The notes under the pieces: generated by a model | What the model was told of the DNA's origin: nothing | Seen by the model: only the letters and a program-made list of their open reading frames with translations | The model's database searches: none | Translations under genes and position numbers: made by a program | In this document: positions 25,668-34,013 of the stretch, piece after piece | Position numbering within the stretch: the stretch's first letter is position 1 | Layout of the letters: each line of letters opens with the position of its first letter | Assembly: GCF_000633455.1 (NCBI RefSeq) | Contig: NZ_AYMG01000001.1 | Span: 248,001-312,000 of the forward strand | DNA: 64,000 bases | Direction: 5' to 3' | Source of the DNA: Pedobacter jeongneungensis | GTDB taxonomy: Bacteria > Bacteroidota > Bacteroidia > Sphingobacteriales > Sphingobacteriaceae

Positions 25668-25675
25668 TATCTTTG
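25668..25675 (+). promoter_or_regulatory. -7 box (TATCTTTG) for the M16 protease gene, very close to the start
   Basis: Exact match to TAnnTTTG; the last G is followed by only 7 bases before ATG 25683. A TTTG at 25650-25653 is a possible -33 element with short spacing. Confidence 0.6.
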
Positions 25676-25682
25676 CCCCTCA

Positions 25683-26915
25683 ATGGAATACAATGTTCAC
25701 ACCTTGCCAAACGGCATACGCTTATTGCATGTGCCTTCGGCCTCAGCCATATCTCACGCTTGCATTATCATCAATACAGGGTCTCGCGATGAACCTGAAA
25801 ATAAAGCAGGTTTAGCACATTTTATTGAACATTTAATTTTTAAGCGGACCGAAAAACGCAGCACCAACCAGATCTTAAACCGATTGGAAAGTGTTGGAGC
25901 AGATTTAAACGCCTATACCACAAAAGAATATACTTGCGTACATGCTTCTTTTCTAAACCCATATCTCGATAGGACGTTAGATCTTTTTAACGATATTATG
26001 TTCCATTCCACTTTCCCTGAGGAGGAAATGGATAAGGAAAAAAGCGTGATTTTGGATGAAATTTCATCTTATTTAGATCAGCCGGAAGAAGCCATTAACG
26101 ATGATTTCGAAGACATGCTTTTCGCCGGGCATGCATTGGGCAACAATATTTTGGGTACAACAGAATCCGTTCAAAACTTTACACGAGAGGATGTGATCAA
26201 TTTCAGAAAAGCCAATTACCGCACCAACGAAATCGTGGTGGCCGTTTTAGGAAATTATACTTTAAACAGCGTTGTAAATAAAGGAAGCAAATATTTTGCC
26301 GATGTTGAAGAAAACAATCCGGTTAAAAAAAGGATTAAACCGGGCATTCGCCCGCAGAGCAACACCACCATTTACAAACCGATTATGCAGGCGCACTGTA
26401 TTTTGGGCACGCAGGCTTATTCTACCTACCAATCGCAAAAAGTTCCTTTAATGTTGTTAAACAATTACTTTGGCGGCAATGGAATGAGCTCGGTTTTAAA
26501 CTTACAAATCAGGGAAAAATATGGTATTGCCTATACCATCGAATCGAATTTCTCTCCATTACACGATACCGGTATTTTTTCCATTTATTTCGGAACGGAT
26601 AAAGAAAAACAGACAAAGGCACTCTCTTTAATCTTTAAAGAGATCAAAAAGCTTAAAGAGAAACCATTAAATGAGCTGCAGTTGCAAAAAGCCAAAAATA
26701 AATTTATCGGACAGATTGCTTTAGGAGAAGAAAACAGGATTGGTTTAATCATATCAATGGCCAAAAGCCTGATTGATCATGATAAAATAGATTCGTTGGA
26801 AACCGTTTTTGAGAAAATTAATGCCGTTACCACTACGCAAATGGCCGATGTTACTCATGAAATTTTAGATATTGAGCAGCTGAATATCTTTACTTTCTGC
26901 CCAATAGAGGAATAA
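25683..26915 (+). CDS. M16 family zinc peptidase
   Basis: A 410-residue pitrilysin-type protease. HFIEHLIFKR gives the inverted zinc motif HxxEH at residues 46-50, and the downstream acidic helix (VILDEISSYLDQPEEAINDDF) holds the third metal ligand. Two halves typical of M16 subunits are present. It is probably cytoplasmic, since no signal peptide is visible; family members degrade peptides or leader sequences. Its promoter lies seven bases before the start, so the transcript may begin almost at the ATG. Confidence 0.92.
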   Translation: MEYNVHTLPNGIRLLHVPSASAISHACIIINTGSRDEPENKAGLAHFIEHLIFKRTEKRSTNQILNRLESVGADLNAYTTKEYTCVHASFLNPYLDRTLDLFNDIMFHSTFPEEEMDKEKSVILDEISSYLDQPEEAINDDFEDMLFAGHALGNNILGTTESVQNFTREDVINFRKANYRTNEIVVAVLGNYTLNSVVNKGSKYFADVEENNPVKKRIKPGIRPQSNTTIYKPIMQAHCILGTQAYSTYQSQKVPLMLLNNYFGGNGMSSVLNLQIREKYGIAYTIESNFSPLHDTGIFSIYFGTDKEKQTKALSLIFKEIKKLKEKPLNELQLQKAKNKFIGQIALGEENRIGLIISMAKSLIDHDKIDSLETVFEKINAVTTTQMADVTHEILDIEQLNIFTFCPIEE

Positions 26916-26940
26916 TTGTTATTTTTGTAAAGAATTTGCT

Positions 26941-27053
26941 GTCATACTGAGGCACGAAGTATCTCATCGCAATCAGCAGTTCCATTAAATACAGCAGCAA
27001 TTTGTTTAGTCGGTAATGCTAATTGAAAGATTCTTCATTGCATTCAGAATGAC
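26941..27053. repeat. Degenerate GTCAT-type element, family A, copy 3
   Basis: GTCATACTGAGGCACGAAGT at the left end and CATTCAGAATGAC at the right are the family ends; the middle has drifted. Located between the M16 and peptide deformylase genes. Confidence 0.6.
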
Positions 27054-27106
27054 AATTTTGCCTACATTAACAAATTCAGATTCATTTCTGAAAAAAATAC
27101 AATACA

Positions 27107-27667
27107 ATGAAATTACCAATAGTAGCTTACGGCGATCCTGTTTTAAAAAAGGTAGGAACCGATATCGATAAAGACTATCCTGAATTAAAACAATTGATCA
27201 GCGATATGTTCGACACCATGTATTACGCAAACGGGGTAGGCCTTGCTGCACCTCAGATTGGTTTGCCAATCCGTTTATTTATTGTAGATACTGGTGAAGA
27301 TGAAGATGGCAAACCTGGTTACAAAAAAGTATTTATTAATGCAGAGATTTTGGAAGAAACAGGAGAGGCCTGGAGCTTTAACGAAGGTTGTTTAAGTATT
27401 CCGGATATCCGCGAAAACATCATGCGCAAGCCAAACATCAAAATTACCTATTTCGACGAAAACTGGGTAGAACATACGGATGATGTTGACGGAATGCCTG
27501 CACGTGTAATCCAGCACGAATACGACCATATCGAAGGTAAATTATTTACCGATAAAGTAAGTGTACTACGCAAAACGATGCTTAAAAGTAAACTCGATGC
27601 CATTTCGAAAGGAAATATCAAAACAGATTACAAAATGAAGTTTCCGAACAAGAGCAAGAAAAGATAG
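27107..27667 (+). CDS. def: Peptide deformylase
   Basis: A 186-residue metalloenzyme that removes the formyl group from nascent proteins. All three motifs are present: GVGLAAPQIG at 43-52, EGCLSIP at 93-99 with the metal ligand Cys95, and QHEYDH (about 136-141) with ligands His137 and His141 and catalytic Glu138. Full length and ordinary in form. Stands alone between repeat-filled spacers; no obvious promoter consensus. Confidence 0.97.
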   Translation: MKLPIVAYGDPVLKKVGTDIDKDYPELKQLISDMFDTMYYANGVGLAAPQIGLPIRLFIVDTGEDEDGKPGYKKVFINAEILEETGEAWSFNEGCLSIPDIRENIMRKPNIKITYFDENWVEHTDDVDGMPARVIQHEYDHIEGKLFTDKVSVLRKTMLKSKLDAISKGNIKTDYKMKFPNKSKKR

Positions 27668-27971
27668 GCCTTAAATGGAAAATGTAAGAGGGAAAATGGA
27701 AACGTTTTCCTTTTTTTTATTCGAATGATTCTCACCGCGATCAATATGCTTAATTTATTTCAGCTGTGAGGTTTCGCCATTGCGAGAAGGTTTTTTCAGC
27801 CGGCGAAGCAATATCTTAATGCGGACGCTGTAGCGATCGTTGTAAGATTGCTTCGTGCCTCGCAATGACGACTTTTCTATTAAAAGCAGATTATGCTTAT
27901 AAATTAATGAAAAAAACAAAATTGATCGGCTCTGCTCCCAAGACTAAGGACTCCGAACTTAAGACTCCAGA
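27668..27971. other. Repeat-filled spacer after def
   Basis: Contains a family A element (27777-27870), an AGTCC-type unit (27940-27973) and no gene. A short TTCC-rich and T-rich stretch at about 27704-27719 may help end def transcription. Confidence 0.5.
27777..27870. repeat. Palindromic GTCAT-type element, family A, copy 2
   Basis: Ends CCATTGCGAGAAGG and CCTCGCAATGACG; inner arms CGAAGCAAT (27804-27812) and ATTGCTTCG (27847-27855). Its core is the reverse complement of the core in copy 1 while the outer arms keep the same orientation. Confidence 0.8.
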
Positions 27972-28607
27972 CTAATTCGTCCTGCTTTTATCACCATCAA
28001 AGATCTGCTGCATCAGCTTGCCCCAGGCGAAAGGATTAAGTAGTGGATTAGTTTGAACCATGTTCTTATTCACCATTCTGTCAAAATTATATCGGTAATT
28101 CTGACTGCCAATTTCCTGTCCGTCACGCGGTAACGTTTGGATCAAGCCATCAATTGATGAACGCGAAAGGTTCTTTTTGGCAATGGCCATATCATCATCT
28201 GCCAGTTTCATTGATAAAAACTCGCGGGTAAACTCTTCTGTTGTAGCCCAAGGGAAAACACGCACCGAAGGTAAATCGATTACATTAGCTTTCAATTTAA
28301 CCATGATGGTGTATTTGCTATCCGGCGTACTTTGTGGTATAACAGTTGAGAATTTTTTGTATCCAATGGCGGTAAACAAAATCGTATCGCCAGGATTAAC
28401 AATAAAAGTAAAATATCCCCTGTAATCGGCACCAACCCTTTTACTCTTTGCCGAAAGATCGGTGATGGTTACATAAGGTATTACGTTTGAACTATCGATA
28501 TCGGTAATAATCCCTGAAAATTGGATGAGTTTATCCTGTGCCGGCTTTTGTTGCGCAAAAGCGGTTACAGAAAAAATTAGGCAAATTAGGGCAATACAAT
28601 ATCTCAT
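27972..28607 (-). CDS. CarboxypepD_reg-like domain exported protein
   Basis: A 211-residue exported protein. Signal peptide RYCIALICLIFSVTAFA, then a carboxypeptidase-regulatory-like beta-sandwich (about 25-110: FSGIITDIDSSNVIPYVTI and GDTILFTAIGYKKF), followed by a helical region without a known domain. Architecture matches the protein at 2772-3524. A perfect -7 box on the minus strand ends 5 bases before the ATG, predicting a nearly leaderless transcript. Function unknown. Confidence 0.8.
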   Translation of the reverse strand: MRYCIALICLIFSVTAFAQQKPAQDKLIQFSGIITDIDSSNVIPYVTITDLSAKSKRVGADYRGYFTFIVNPGDTILFTAIGYKKFSTVIPQSTPDSKYTIMVKLKANVIDLPSVRVFPWATTEEFTREFLSMKLADDDMAIAKKNLSRSSIDGLIQTLPRDGQEIGSQNYRYNFDRMVNKNMVQTNPLLNPFAWGKLMQQIFDGDKSRTN

Positions 28608-28612
28608 TAAGA

Positions 28613-28620
28613 CAAAAGTA
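28613..28620 (-). promoter_or_regulatory. -7 box (TACTTTTG) next to the start codon
   Basis: Minus-strand exact match, 5 bases before the ATG at 28607. Confidence 0.55.
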
Positions 28621-28660
28621 ATTTTTAAAATAAAACTTCCTAGTTAAATATTGTTAAAGC

Positions 28661-28906
28661 TTACTCTTGCTCTGCCATGTTTACGGCAACTACCGAAGTA
28701 ATTTGTGGAACAGCTTTCATAATTGCCTGTTCTATACCCGATTTCATGGTCATAAAACTCATTGGGCAAGAACCGCAGTTACCTAAAAGCTTAAGCTTCA
28801 CTGTGCCTTCTGATGTAATTTCTTCAACAGAAACATCACCTCCGTCGGCCTTTAAATATGGCCTGATGGTTTCCAATGCCTGTTCTACTTGTTCTGTTAA
28901 ATTCAT
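28661..28906 (-). CDS. NifU C-terminal-domain iron-sulfur carrier (Nfu)
   Basis: An 81-residue single-domain NifU-like protein. The GNCGSCPMS motif gives Cys44 and Cys47, the CxxC that binds a bridging Fe-S cluster. The start MNLTEQVEQALETIRPYL at 28906 is the family N-terminus; a longer frame to 28948 overlaps the upstream gene's end and is rejected. It follows the Mrp/ApbC ATPase by 35 bases, so the two iron-sulfur carrier genes are likely one unit. Confidence 0.93.
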   Translation of the reverse strand: MNLTEQVEQALETIRPYLKADGGDVSVEEITSEGTVKLKLLGNCGSCPMSFMTMKSGIEQAIMKAVPQITSVVAVNMAEQE

Positions 28907-28941
28907 TATATATTTTTTAAGGTTATAAAAATAGTAATTTT

Positions 28942-30018
28942 TTAGCAATTCACCATTTGCGCATTATTGATGGAGATCTGCTGTGCAATCTTACTTGCAA
29001 TATCACCAAATATTTCATCCAATAAAGGATTTTGGTTTAAGGCCACCGGTTTCCCCTGATCTCCGGCCTCCGAAATACTCTGGATAATTGGAATTTCACC
29101 TAAAAATGGCACATCAAAACGCGCTGCAAGTTCCGTACCCCCGCCTTTTCCGAAAATGTAATATTTATGATCAGGCAGTTCTGCAGGTGTAAAATACGAC
29201 ATGTTTTCAATAACACCTAAAATTGGAATATTAATTCCCGGCATTCTGAACATGGCCAAACCTTTATGTGTATCAGCCAAAGCAACCTGCTGAGGTGTGG
29301 TAACTACAACTGCTCCCGAAATAGGGAAACTCTGCGTAATGGTAATGTGGATATCGCCTGTTCCCGGTGGAAGATCAACAATCAGGTAATCGAGTTCACC
29401 CCAATTGGTATCGTTAAAAAGTTGTTTTACTGCATTTGAAGCCATCGGGCCACGCCACGGTACCGGCTGACCAGGATCGGCAAAAAAGCCTAACGACAAT
29501 AATTTGATTCCGTATTTTTCGATCGGCAAAATTTTGGTTTTCCCATCTGCGGTTTCTTCAGCACCAGGTTTTGCATCAACCAGGTCGAACATGGTAGGTA
29601 CCGACGGGCCATAAATATCGGCATCAATAAGCCCAACTTTGGCACCATCTTTTGCCAATACCACAGCTAAATTGCTCGATACCGTAGATTTACCCACGCC
29701 ACCTTTCCCAGATGAAACCAAAATGATGTTTTTGATGTTATCTAGTGAAGATGAGTTGGTTGGCTGGGTAACCCTCGAAGTTACATTGATGACAACTTCT
29801 GCCGTTGGCGACACAAAATGTTTAATGGCATTTGTACAGGCATTTTTCAGCATTTCCTTCATCGGACATGCCGGCGTAGTAAGCTCTAATGTAAATTTGA
29901 CTTGGTTATCTGCTATCTGTAAATCCTTAATCATGTTTAAGGTGACCAGGTCTTTTTTAAGATCGGGATCTTCAACATTTTTAAGCGCATCTAAAACTTG
30001 TTGCGGGCTAATCTGCAT
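28942..30018 (-). CDS. Mrp/ApbC/Nbp35-type P-loop ATPase with N-terminal MIP18 domain
   Basis: A 358-residue Fe-S carrier ATPase. The MIP18 (DUF59) domain occupies residues 1-80 and contains two cysteines (PACPMKEMLKNAC). The ATPase follows with deviant Walker A SSGKGGVGKST (102-112), DADIYGPS, and DLPPGTGD. Unlike E. coli Mrp, there is no CxxC in the C-terminal half: the position after NMSYF reads TPAELPDHKYYIFG. The Nfu gene follows immediately on the same strand. A -7 box TAATTTTG lies at 30035-30042 on the minus strand, 16 bases before the ATG. Confidence 0.93.
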   Translation of the reverse strand: MQISPQQVLDALKNVEDPDLKKDLVTLNMIKDLQIADNQVKFTLELTTPACPMKEMLKNACTNAIKHFVSPTAEVVINVTSRVTQPTNSSSLDNIKNIILVSSGKGGVGKSTVSSNLAVVLAKDGAKVGLIDADIYGPSVPTMFDLVDAKPGAEETADGKTKILPIEKYGIKLLSLGFFADPGQPVPWRGPMASNAVKQLFNDTNWGELDYLIVDLPPGTGDIHITITQSFPISGAVVVTTPQQVALADTHKGLAMFRMPGINIPILGVIENMSYFTPAELPDHKYYIFGKGGGTELAARFDVPFLGEIPIIQSISEAGDQGKPVALNQNPLLDEIFGDIASKIAQQISINNAQMVNC

Positions 30019-30034
30019 TGTATTAATTTAAATT

Positions 30035-30042
30035 CAAAATTA
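30035..30042 (-). promoter_or_regulatory. -7 box (TAATTTTG) for the Mrp-Nfu unit
   Basis: Minus-strand exact match, 16 bases before the ATG at 30018. Confidence 0.5.
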
Positions 30043-30149
30043 ACAAAACATAGCCATAAATACTTTTATTTAGGCTTTTAAACTGTAATTTTAACACGAA
30101 ATAAACATTTAATTGTTACGTTTAAGCAATTAACCATTTTAACGACTAT

Positions 30150-32315
30150 ATGCGAATACCAAAAATTAAGATCCCCAAAAAATATTTAAAAATCGGAGCC
30201 TGGGTTTTAGGTGTTTTTTTAGTCGTTTGTATTGCTTTGGGCGCCGTAGCTTATAGCAAAAGGGAAGCCCTTCTTAAAAAAATGGTAGCCAAAGCAATTG
30301 CCAAGGCTGATAAAGATTACGGTCTTGAAGTTAAAATCGGCAGTGCCGGATTTACCGGCCTGAGTACTGTTAAAATGACCAACATTTCTGTTGTTCCTAA
30401 AGAGCGTGATACCCTTTCCAATATCGGTGAACTGAGTGTGGGTGTAAAACTTCTTCCACTCATTTTTGGGAATGTAAAATTGTCGGAAGTAAAACTAAAA
30501 GAAGGTTTTGTAAGCGTAGTGCTTAAAGATTCGACCACCAATATCGATTTTATTTTAAAAAGAAAGAAAACAGACAGTACCGAAAATAAAGGGAAAGTTA
30601 ACTTATCAGAAATAGCCAGCAACATCCTAAACCAGGTTTTGTACAAAATTCCTGATGATATGGATGTGCAGAACATGATTTTTAAACTAAATGATCATGA
30701 TACGGCTAAACTGAGCTTTGCCACCATGGCTACTATTGATGGAGGGGACCTAAAATCGGCCATCAATGTAAATAATGGCGAAGCGACCTGGCATGTAGAT
30801 GGTTATGTTAATCCTGGCAGCAAAGAATTACGTTTTACTGCTTATGCTGACGGTAAAAAACTCGAATTACCCTACCTGAACAATAAACTCCACGCAAAAA
30901 TCAGTTTCGACACCTTACAAACGGAACTTAAAAACGCGAAATACAGTGGCGATGATTATAAAATATCAGGCTCATGGTCAGTAAAAAATATGCTGATCAA
31001 CCAGCCGCGTATTGCTTCAAACGATATTATTGTACAAAGCGCAAAACTGGATGCCGATATTTTGGTTGGCCAAAACTATATTGCTTTAGATAGCTCATCA
31101 ACAGCTTATCTTAAAAATGCACAGATCCATCCTTTTGTTAAATATACTTTAGGAAAAAACAAGATATACGAATTAAAATTAAACGCAGAAGAACAGGATG
31201 CCCAAAGCATTTTAGATGCTTTTCCGCAGGGTTTGTTCGAATCGCTGGAAGGGTTAAAGGTACAGGGTAAGGTTAAATATAACCTCAATTTTTACCTCGA
31301 TACCAAAATACCCGATAGTGTCCGTTTTAATTCGACCCTAACACCCGTTGATTTTAAAATCGTGCAATGGGGCAAAACGAATCTTCAAAAAATCAACAAT
31401 ACCTTTGTTTACACGCCGTACGAATACGGCAAACCAATGCGCGATATCACCATTGGTCCGTCTAACCCAAATTTCACTCCATTATCTGCCATTTCTAAAA
31501 ACTTCATCAATGCTGTTTTAACCGCAGAAGATCCTTCGTTTTTTACGCACAATGGTTTTGTTGAAGAATCGATCCGAAAATCGATAGCCGTAAATTTTAA
31601 GGAAAAGAAATTTAAACGTGGTGGTAGTACCATCAGTATGCAACTGGTAAAAAACGTTTATTTAAGCCGTCAGAAAACTTTGGCCCGTAAAGCCGAGGAA
31701 ATTTTGATTGTTTGGCTTATTGAACATAACCACCTGATCAGTAAACAGCGAATGTTGGAGGTTTACTTTAACATTATGGAGCTTGGCCAGAACATTTACG
31801 GGATAGGAGAGGCATCAAGGTACTATTTTGGAAAACAACCTGCCGATTTAACCATTGGTGACGGATTATTTTTAGCCAGTATTGTGCCTAAGCCAAAAGC
31901 ATCGATGTATAAATTTATGGCCGATGGCAGCCTGAAACCTTACATGTTCAACTATTTCAGGTTTATGGGAAACATTATGGCCAGAAAAGGTTTAACGCCT
32001 AGCGATACCTCGGGTTATGGTTTCTATAATGTTCGCTTGAGAGAAGGACTTCGTCGTTACTTAGCACCTGATACTGCTGTAGTAGATACCAGCGCATTTG
32101 ATGATGATGGCGATGGCTTACCGGTTGTAATTGTACACGATAAAAACAAAAGTTTCTTCGAACGCTTATTTGGAGGCGGATCTAAAAAAGATACTACAGT
32201 AACTAAACCTACAAGCAATCCTGCAGACACCACTAAAACCAAAAAACAATTGAGGCAGGAGCGCAGGGAAGAGCGGAGACGCCAAAAGGAACTGGAGAAG
32301 AACCAACAACAGTAG
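30150..32315 (+). CDS. AsmA-like/GT51 fusion peptidoglycan transglycosylase
   Basis: A 721-residue membrane-anchored protein. After one N-terminal transmembrane helix (about 14-36), residues 40-430 resemble AsmA/DUF748-type beta-rich domains (KMVAKAIAKADKDYGLEVKIGSAGF). The C-terminal part is a glycosyltransferase family 51 domain (about 435-620): AEDPSFFTHNGF holds the catalytic Glu near 459, RGGSTISMQLVKNVYLS near 488 and ELGQNIYGIGEASRYYFGK further on. No transpeptidase domain follows; instead there is a proline- and charged-rich tail. It would polymerise glycan strands. An AsmA-like module attached to a GT51 domain is unusual compared with class A PBPs. Confidence 0.88.
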   Translation: MRIPKIKIPKKYLKIGAWVLGVFLVVCIALGAVAYSKREALLKKMVAKAIAKADKDYGLEVKIGSAGFTGLSTVKMTNISVVPKERDTLSNIGELSVGVKLLPLIFGNVKLSEVKLKEGFVSVVLKDSTTNIDFILKRKKTDSTENKGKVNLSEIASNILNQVLYKIPDDMDVQNMIFKLNDHDTAKLSFATMATIDGGDLKSAINVNNGEATWHVDGYVNPGSKELRFTAYADGKKLELPYLNNKLHAKISFDTLQTELKNAKYSGDDYKISGSWSVKNMLINQPRIASNDIIVQSAKLDADILVGQNYIALDSSSTAYLKNAQIHPFVKYTLGKNKIYELKLNAEEQDAQSILDAFPQGLFESLEGLKVQGKVKYNLNFYLDTKIPDSVRFNSTLTPVDFKIVQWGKTNLQKINNTFVYTPYEYGKPMRDITIGPSNPNFTPLSAISKNFINAVLTAEDPSFFTHNGFVEESIRKSIAVNFKEKKFKRGGSTISMQLVKNVYLSRQKTLARKAEEILIVWLIEHNHLISKQRMLEVYFNIMELGQNIYGIGEASRYYFGKQPADLTIGDGLFLASIVPKPKASMYKFMADGSLKPYMFNYFRFMGNIMARKGLTPSDTSGYGFYNVRLREGLRRYLAPDTAVVDTSAFDDDGDGLPVVIVHDKNKSFFERLFGGGSKKDTTVTKPTSNPADTTKTKKQLRQERREERRRQKELEKNQQQ

Positions 32316-32376
32316 TTTGGGGTTGGGAGTTTTCAGTAAACAGTTCACAATTTTCAGTTAGGGAAGTTGTTCGAAC

Positions 32377-32402
32377 AGTTAACCAATTTATACGATTAAC
32401 CG
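32377..32402. repeat. TTAACC-type short repeat before hpt
   Basis: AGTTAACCAATTTATACGATTAACC, split as two half-units, of the same type as in 1000-1133 and 22690-22840. Confidence 0.45.
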
Positions 32403-32456
32403 TTTTGCCAACAATAACATTACAACGTTTCAACATTAAAACTATTTAACAGCAGC

Positions 32457-32999
32457 ATGCACAAAATAAAAGTAGAAGATAAAGAGTTCGAGATATTTTT
32501 AGAAAACGACACCTTAAATAAACGAATCCGTTTGATGGGTATTCAGATGAACGTTGATTATGAAGGTAAATGTCCACTTTTTATCGGCGTGCTAAATGGC
32601 AGTTTTTTGTTTATGGCCGATTTAATCAAAGAAATCAATGTACCCTGCGAAATTGCTTTTATGCGCGTGGCCTCTTATGAAGGCACATCAAGCTCTGGTA
32701 ATGTAAAAGAACTGATCGGACTGCCTGAAAACATTGAGGGAAGAGATATCGTGATTGTGGAAGACATTGTTGATACCGGCCTAACTTTAACCCATATTTT
32801 AAAAACGATTAAAGAAAAAAATCCGGCATCGGTTAAAGTAAGTTCACTTTTGCTAAAACCAAGTGCGCTGAAGTACGAAATTGAAGAACTGGAATATGTT
32901 GGTTTTGAAATACCTAACGAGTTTGTGGTGGGTTATGGTTTAGATTACAATGGTCTTGGTAGAAACTTAACCGACATTTATAGAGCAACTGAGGCATAA
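32457..32999 (+). CDS. hpt: Hypoxanthine phosphoribosyltransferase
   Basis: A 180-residue purine salvage enzyme that converts hypoxanthine (and guanine) with PRPP to IMP or GMP. The PRPP-binding loop is VIVEDIVDTGLTL (about 98-110), and FLNGSFLF-like VLNGSFLFMADL (about 45-56) and YEIEELEYVGFEIPNEFVVGYGLDYN are family typical. Start ATG 32457 gives the expected size. It is followed by psd at 56 bases, and each may have its own promoter. Confidence 0.95.
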   Translation: MHKIKVEDKEFEIFLENDTLNKRIRLMGIQMNVDYEGKCPLFIGVLNGSFLFMADLIKEINVPCEIAFMRVASYEGTSSSGNVKELIGLPENIEGRDIVIVEDIVDTGLTLTHILKTIKEKNPASVKVSSLLLKPSALKYEIEELEYVGFEIPNEFVVGYGLDYNGLGRNLTDIYRATEA

Positions 33000-33007
33000 T
33001 TTTTAGA

Positions 33008-33036
33008 TTGGATTAATTTTATTTTTCGCACCTTTG
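33008..33036 (+). promoter_or_regulatory. Promoter for psd
   Basis: TTG at 33008-33010 and CACCTTTG (one mismatch to TAnnTTTG) at 33029-33036, spaced 18 bases; 19 bases from the ATG at 33056. Confidence 0.5.
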
Positions 33037-33055
33037 CCCAATAATTTCGAACACA

Positions 33056-33715
33056 ATGACCATACATAAAGAAGGTTACACTACTATTGCCTTAAGCATA
33101 CTGTTTATTTTCGTTATCAACGCGATTGTTGATTATAAATATCACGACATTACCTGGTTGCGCTGGTTTATTTATATTTTTTCAGCAGCACTATTTATCA
33201 TCGTGCTGCAGTTTTTCCGTAATCCGAGCCGCAGCTTCTCATCAGGAGAAAACCTGGTCATCTGTCCTGCCGATGGTAAAGTAGTGGTAATTGAAGAAAC
33301 AGAAGAAGGCGAATACTTTAAAGATAAACGTTTACAGGTATCTATTTTTATGTCGCCGGTTAATGTGCATATTAACCGTAACCCCATTTCAGGTGTGGTT
33401 AAATTTTTCAAATACCACCCGGGAAAATATCTTGCGGCATGGAACCCTAAATCTTCTACTGAGAATGAGCGTACCACAACTGTTGTAGAGCATAAAAACG
33501 GTACGCCTGTACTGTTCCGTCAAATTGCAGGTGCTTTGGCCCGCAGGATTGTTTGGTACGTAAAAGAAGGCGATCAGGTGGTACAAACAGAACAATTCGG
33601 TTTTATCAAATTCGGATCGAGGGTTGATGTTTTTCTTCCTGTAGGTACTAAAGTTAACGTAGAACTTAACCAGGTTGTAAAAGGTGGAATCACTACACTG
33701 GCAACTTTAAGCTAA
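33056..33715 (+). CDS. psd: Phosphatidylserine decarboxylase (proenzyme)
   Basis: A 219-residue membrane enzyme making phosphatidylethanolamine. Two hydrophobic segments (about 10-27 and 35-55) precede the decarboxylase domain; FMSPVNVHINRNPISG is the family signature and KFGSRVDVFLP (about 183-193) holds the Gly-Ser self-cleavage site that yields the pyruvoyl group. It is the short PSD-A form. A tail-and-terminator duplication follows the gene. Confidence 0.95.
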   Translation: MTIHKEGYTTIALSILFIFVINAIVDYKYHDITWLRWFIYIFSAALFIIVLQFFRNPSRSFSSGENLVICPADGKVVVIEETEEGEYFKDKRLQVSIFMSPVNVHINRNPISGVVKFFKYHPGKYLAAWNPKSSTENERTTTVVEHKNGTPVLFRQIAGALARRIVWYVKEGDQVVQTEQFGFIKFGSRVDVFLPVGTKVNVELNQVVKGGITTLATLS

Positions 33716-33730
33716 GGATATTAAAAGTAT

Positions 33731-33769
33731 AAAAAAGCCGTCCCGATGTAAAACCGGGACGGCTTTTTT
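33731..33769 (+). terminator. Strong terminator after psd
   Basis: AAAAAAGCCGTCCCG (33731-33745) is perfectly complementary to 33755-33769 with a nine-base loop and A/T runs on both sides, so it could end transcription in either direction. Confidence 0.85.
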
Positions 33770-33789
33770 TATTACCAGTAGATTCTCGC

Positions 33790-33815
33790 AGTGGTCTGTG
33801 GAGACACAGACCACT
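33790..33815. repeat. GGTCTGTG hairpin, copy 1
   Basis: AGTGGTCTGTG and CACAGACCACT form an exact 11-bp stem with GAGA loop. Related copies lie at 33952-33976 and 34184-34207. Confidence 0.75.
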
Positions 33816-33820
33816 GACTT

Positions 33821-33932
33821 AACTCAACCAAGTTGTAAAAGGTGGAATCACCAAATTGGCAAACTTTAAGTTAAGAGTATAATATTTCACAAGAAAGCCG
33901 GTTTAGTTAATGCTAATCGGCTTTTTGTTTTT
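33821..33932 (+). repeat. Degenerate duplication of the psd 3' end and terminator
   Basis: 33821-33876 matches the last 54 bases of psd (33664-33718) with scattered changes, including the GTTGTAAAAGGTGGAATCA core, but the reading frame is not part of any gene. A hairpin with AAAGCCG...CGGCTTT at 33894-33924 and a T-run corresponds to the psd terminator, and the GGTCTGTG hairpin is repeated after it. Confidence 0.8.
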
Positions 33933-33951
33933 ACTACCATTGGATTAACGC

Positions 33952-33976
33952 GGTGGTCTTTGAGGACACAGACCAC
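33952..33976. repeat. GGTCTGTG hairpin, copy 2
   Basis: GGTGGTCTTTGAGGACACAG followed by ACCAC; a degraded form of copy 1, at the equivalent place in the duplicated segment. Confidence 0.65.
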
Positions 33977-34013
33977 GGGAACTGAAAGGATTTTGAAACA
34001 CTGAAGGATCCCC

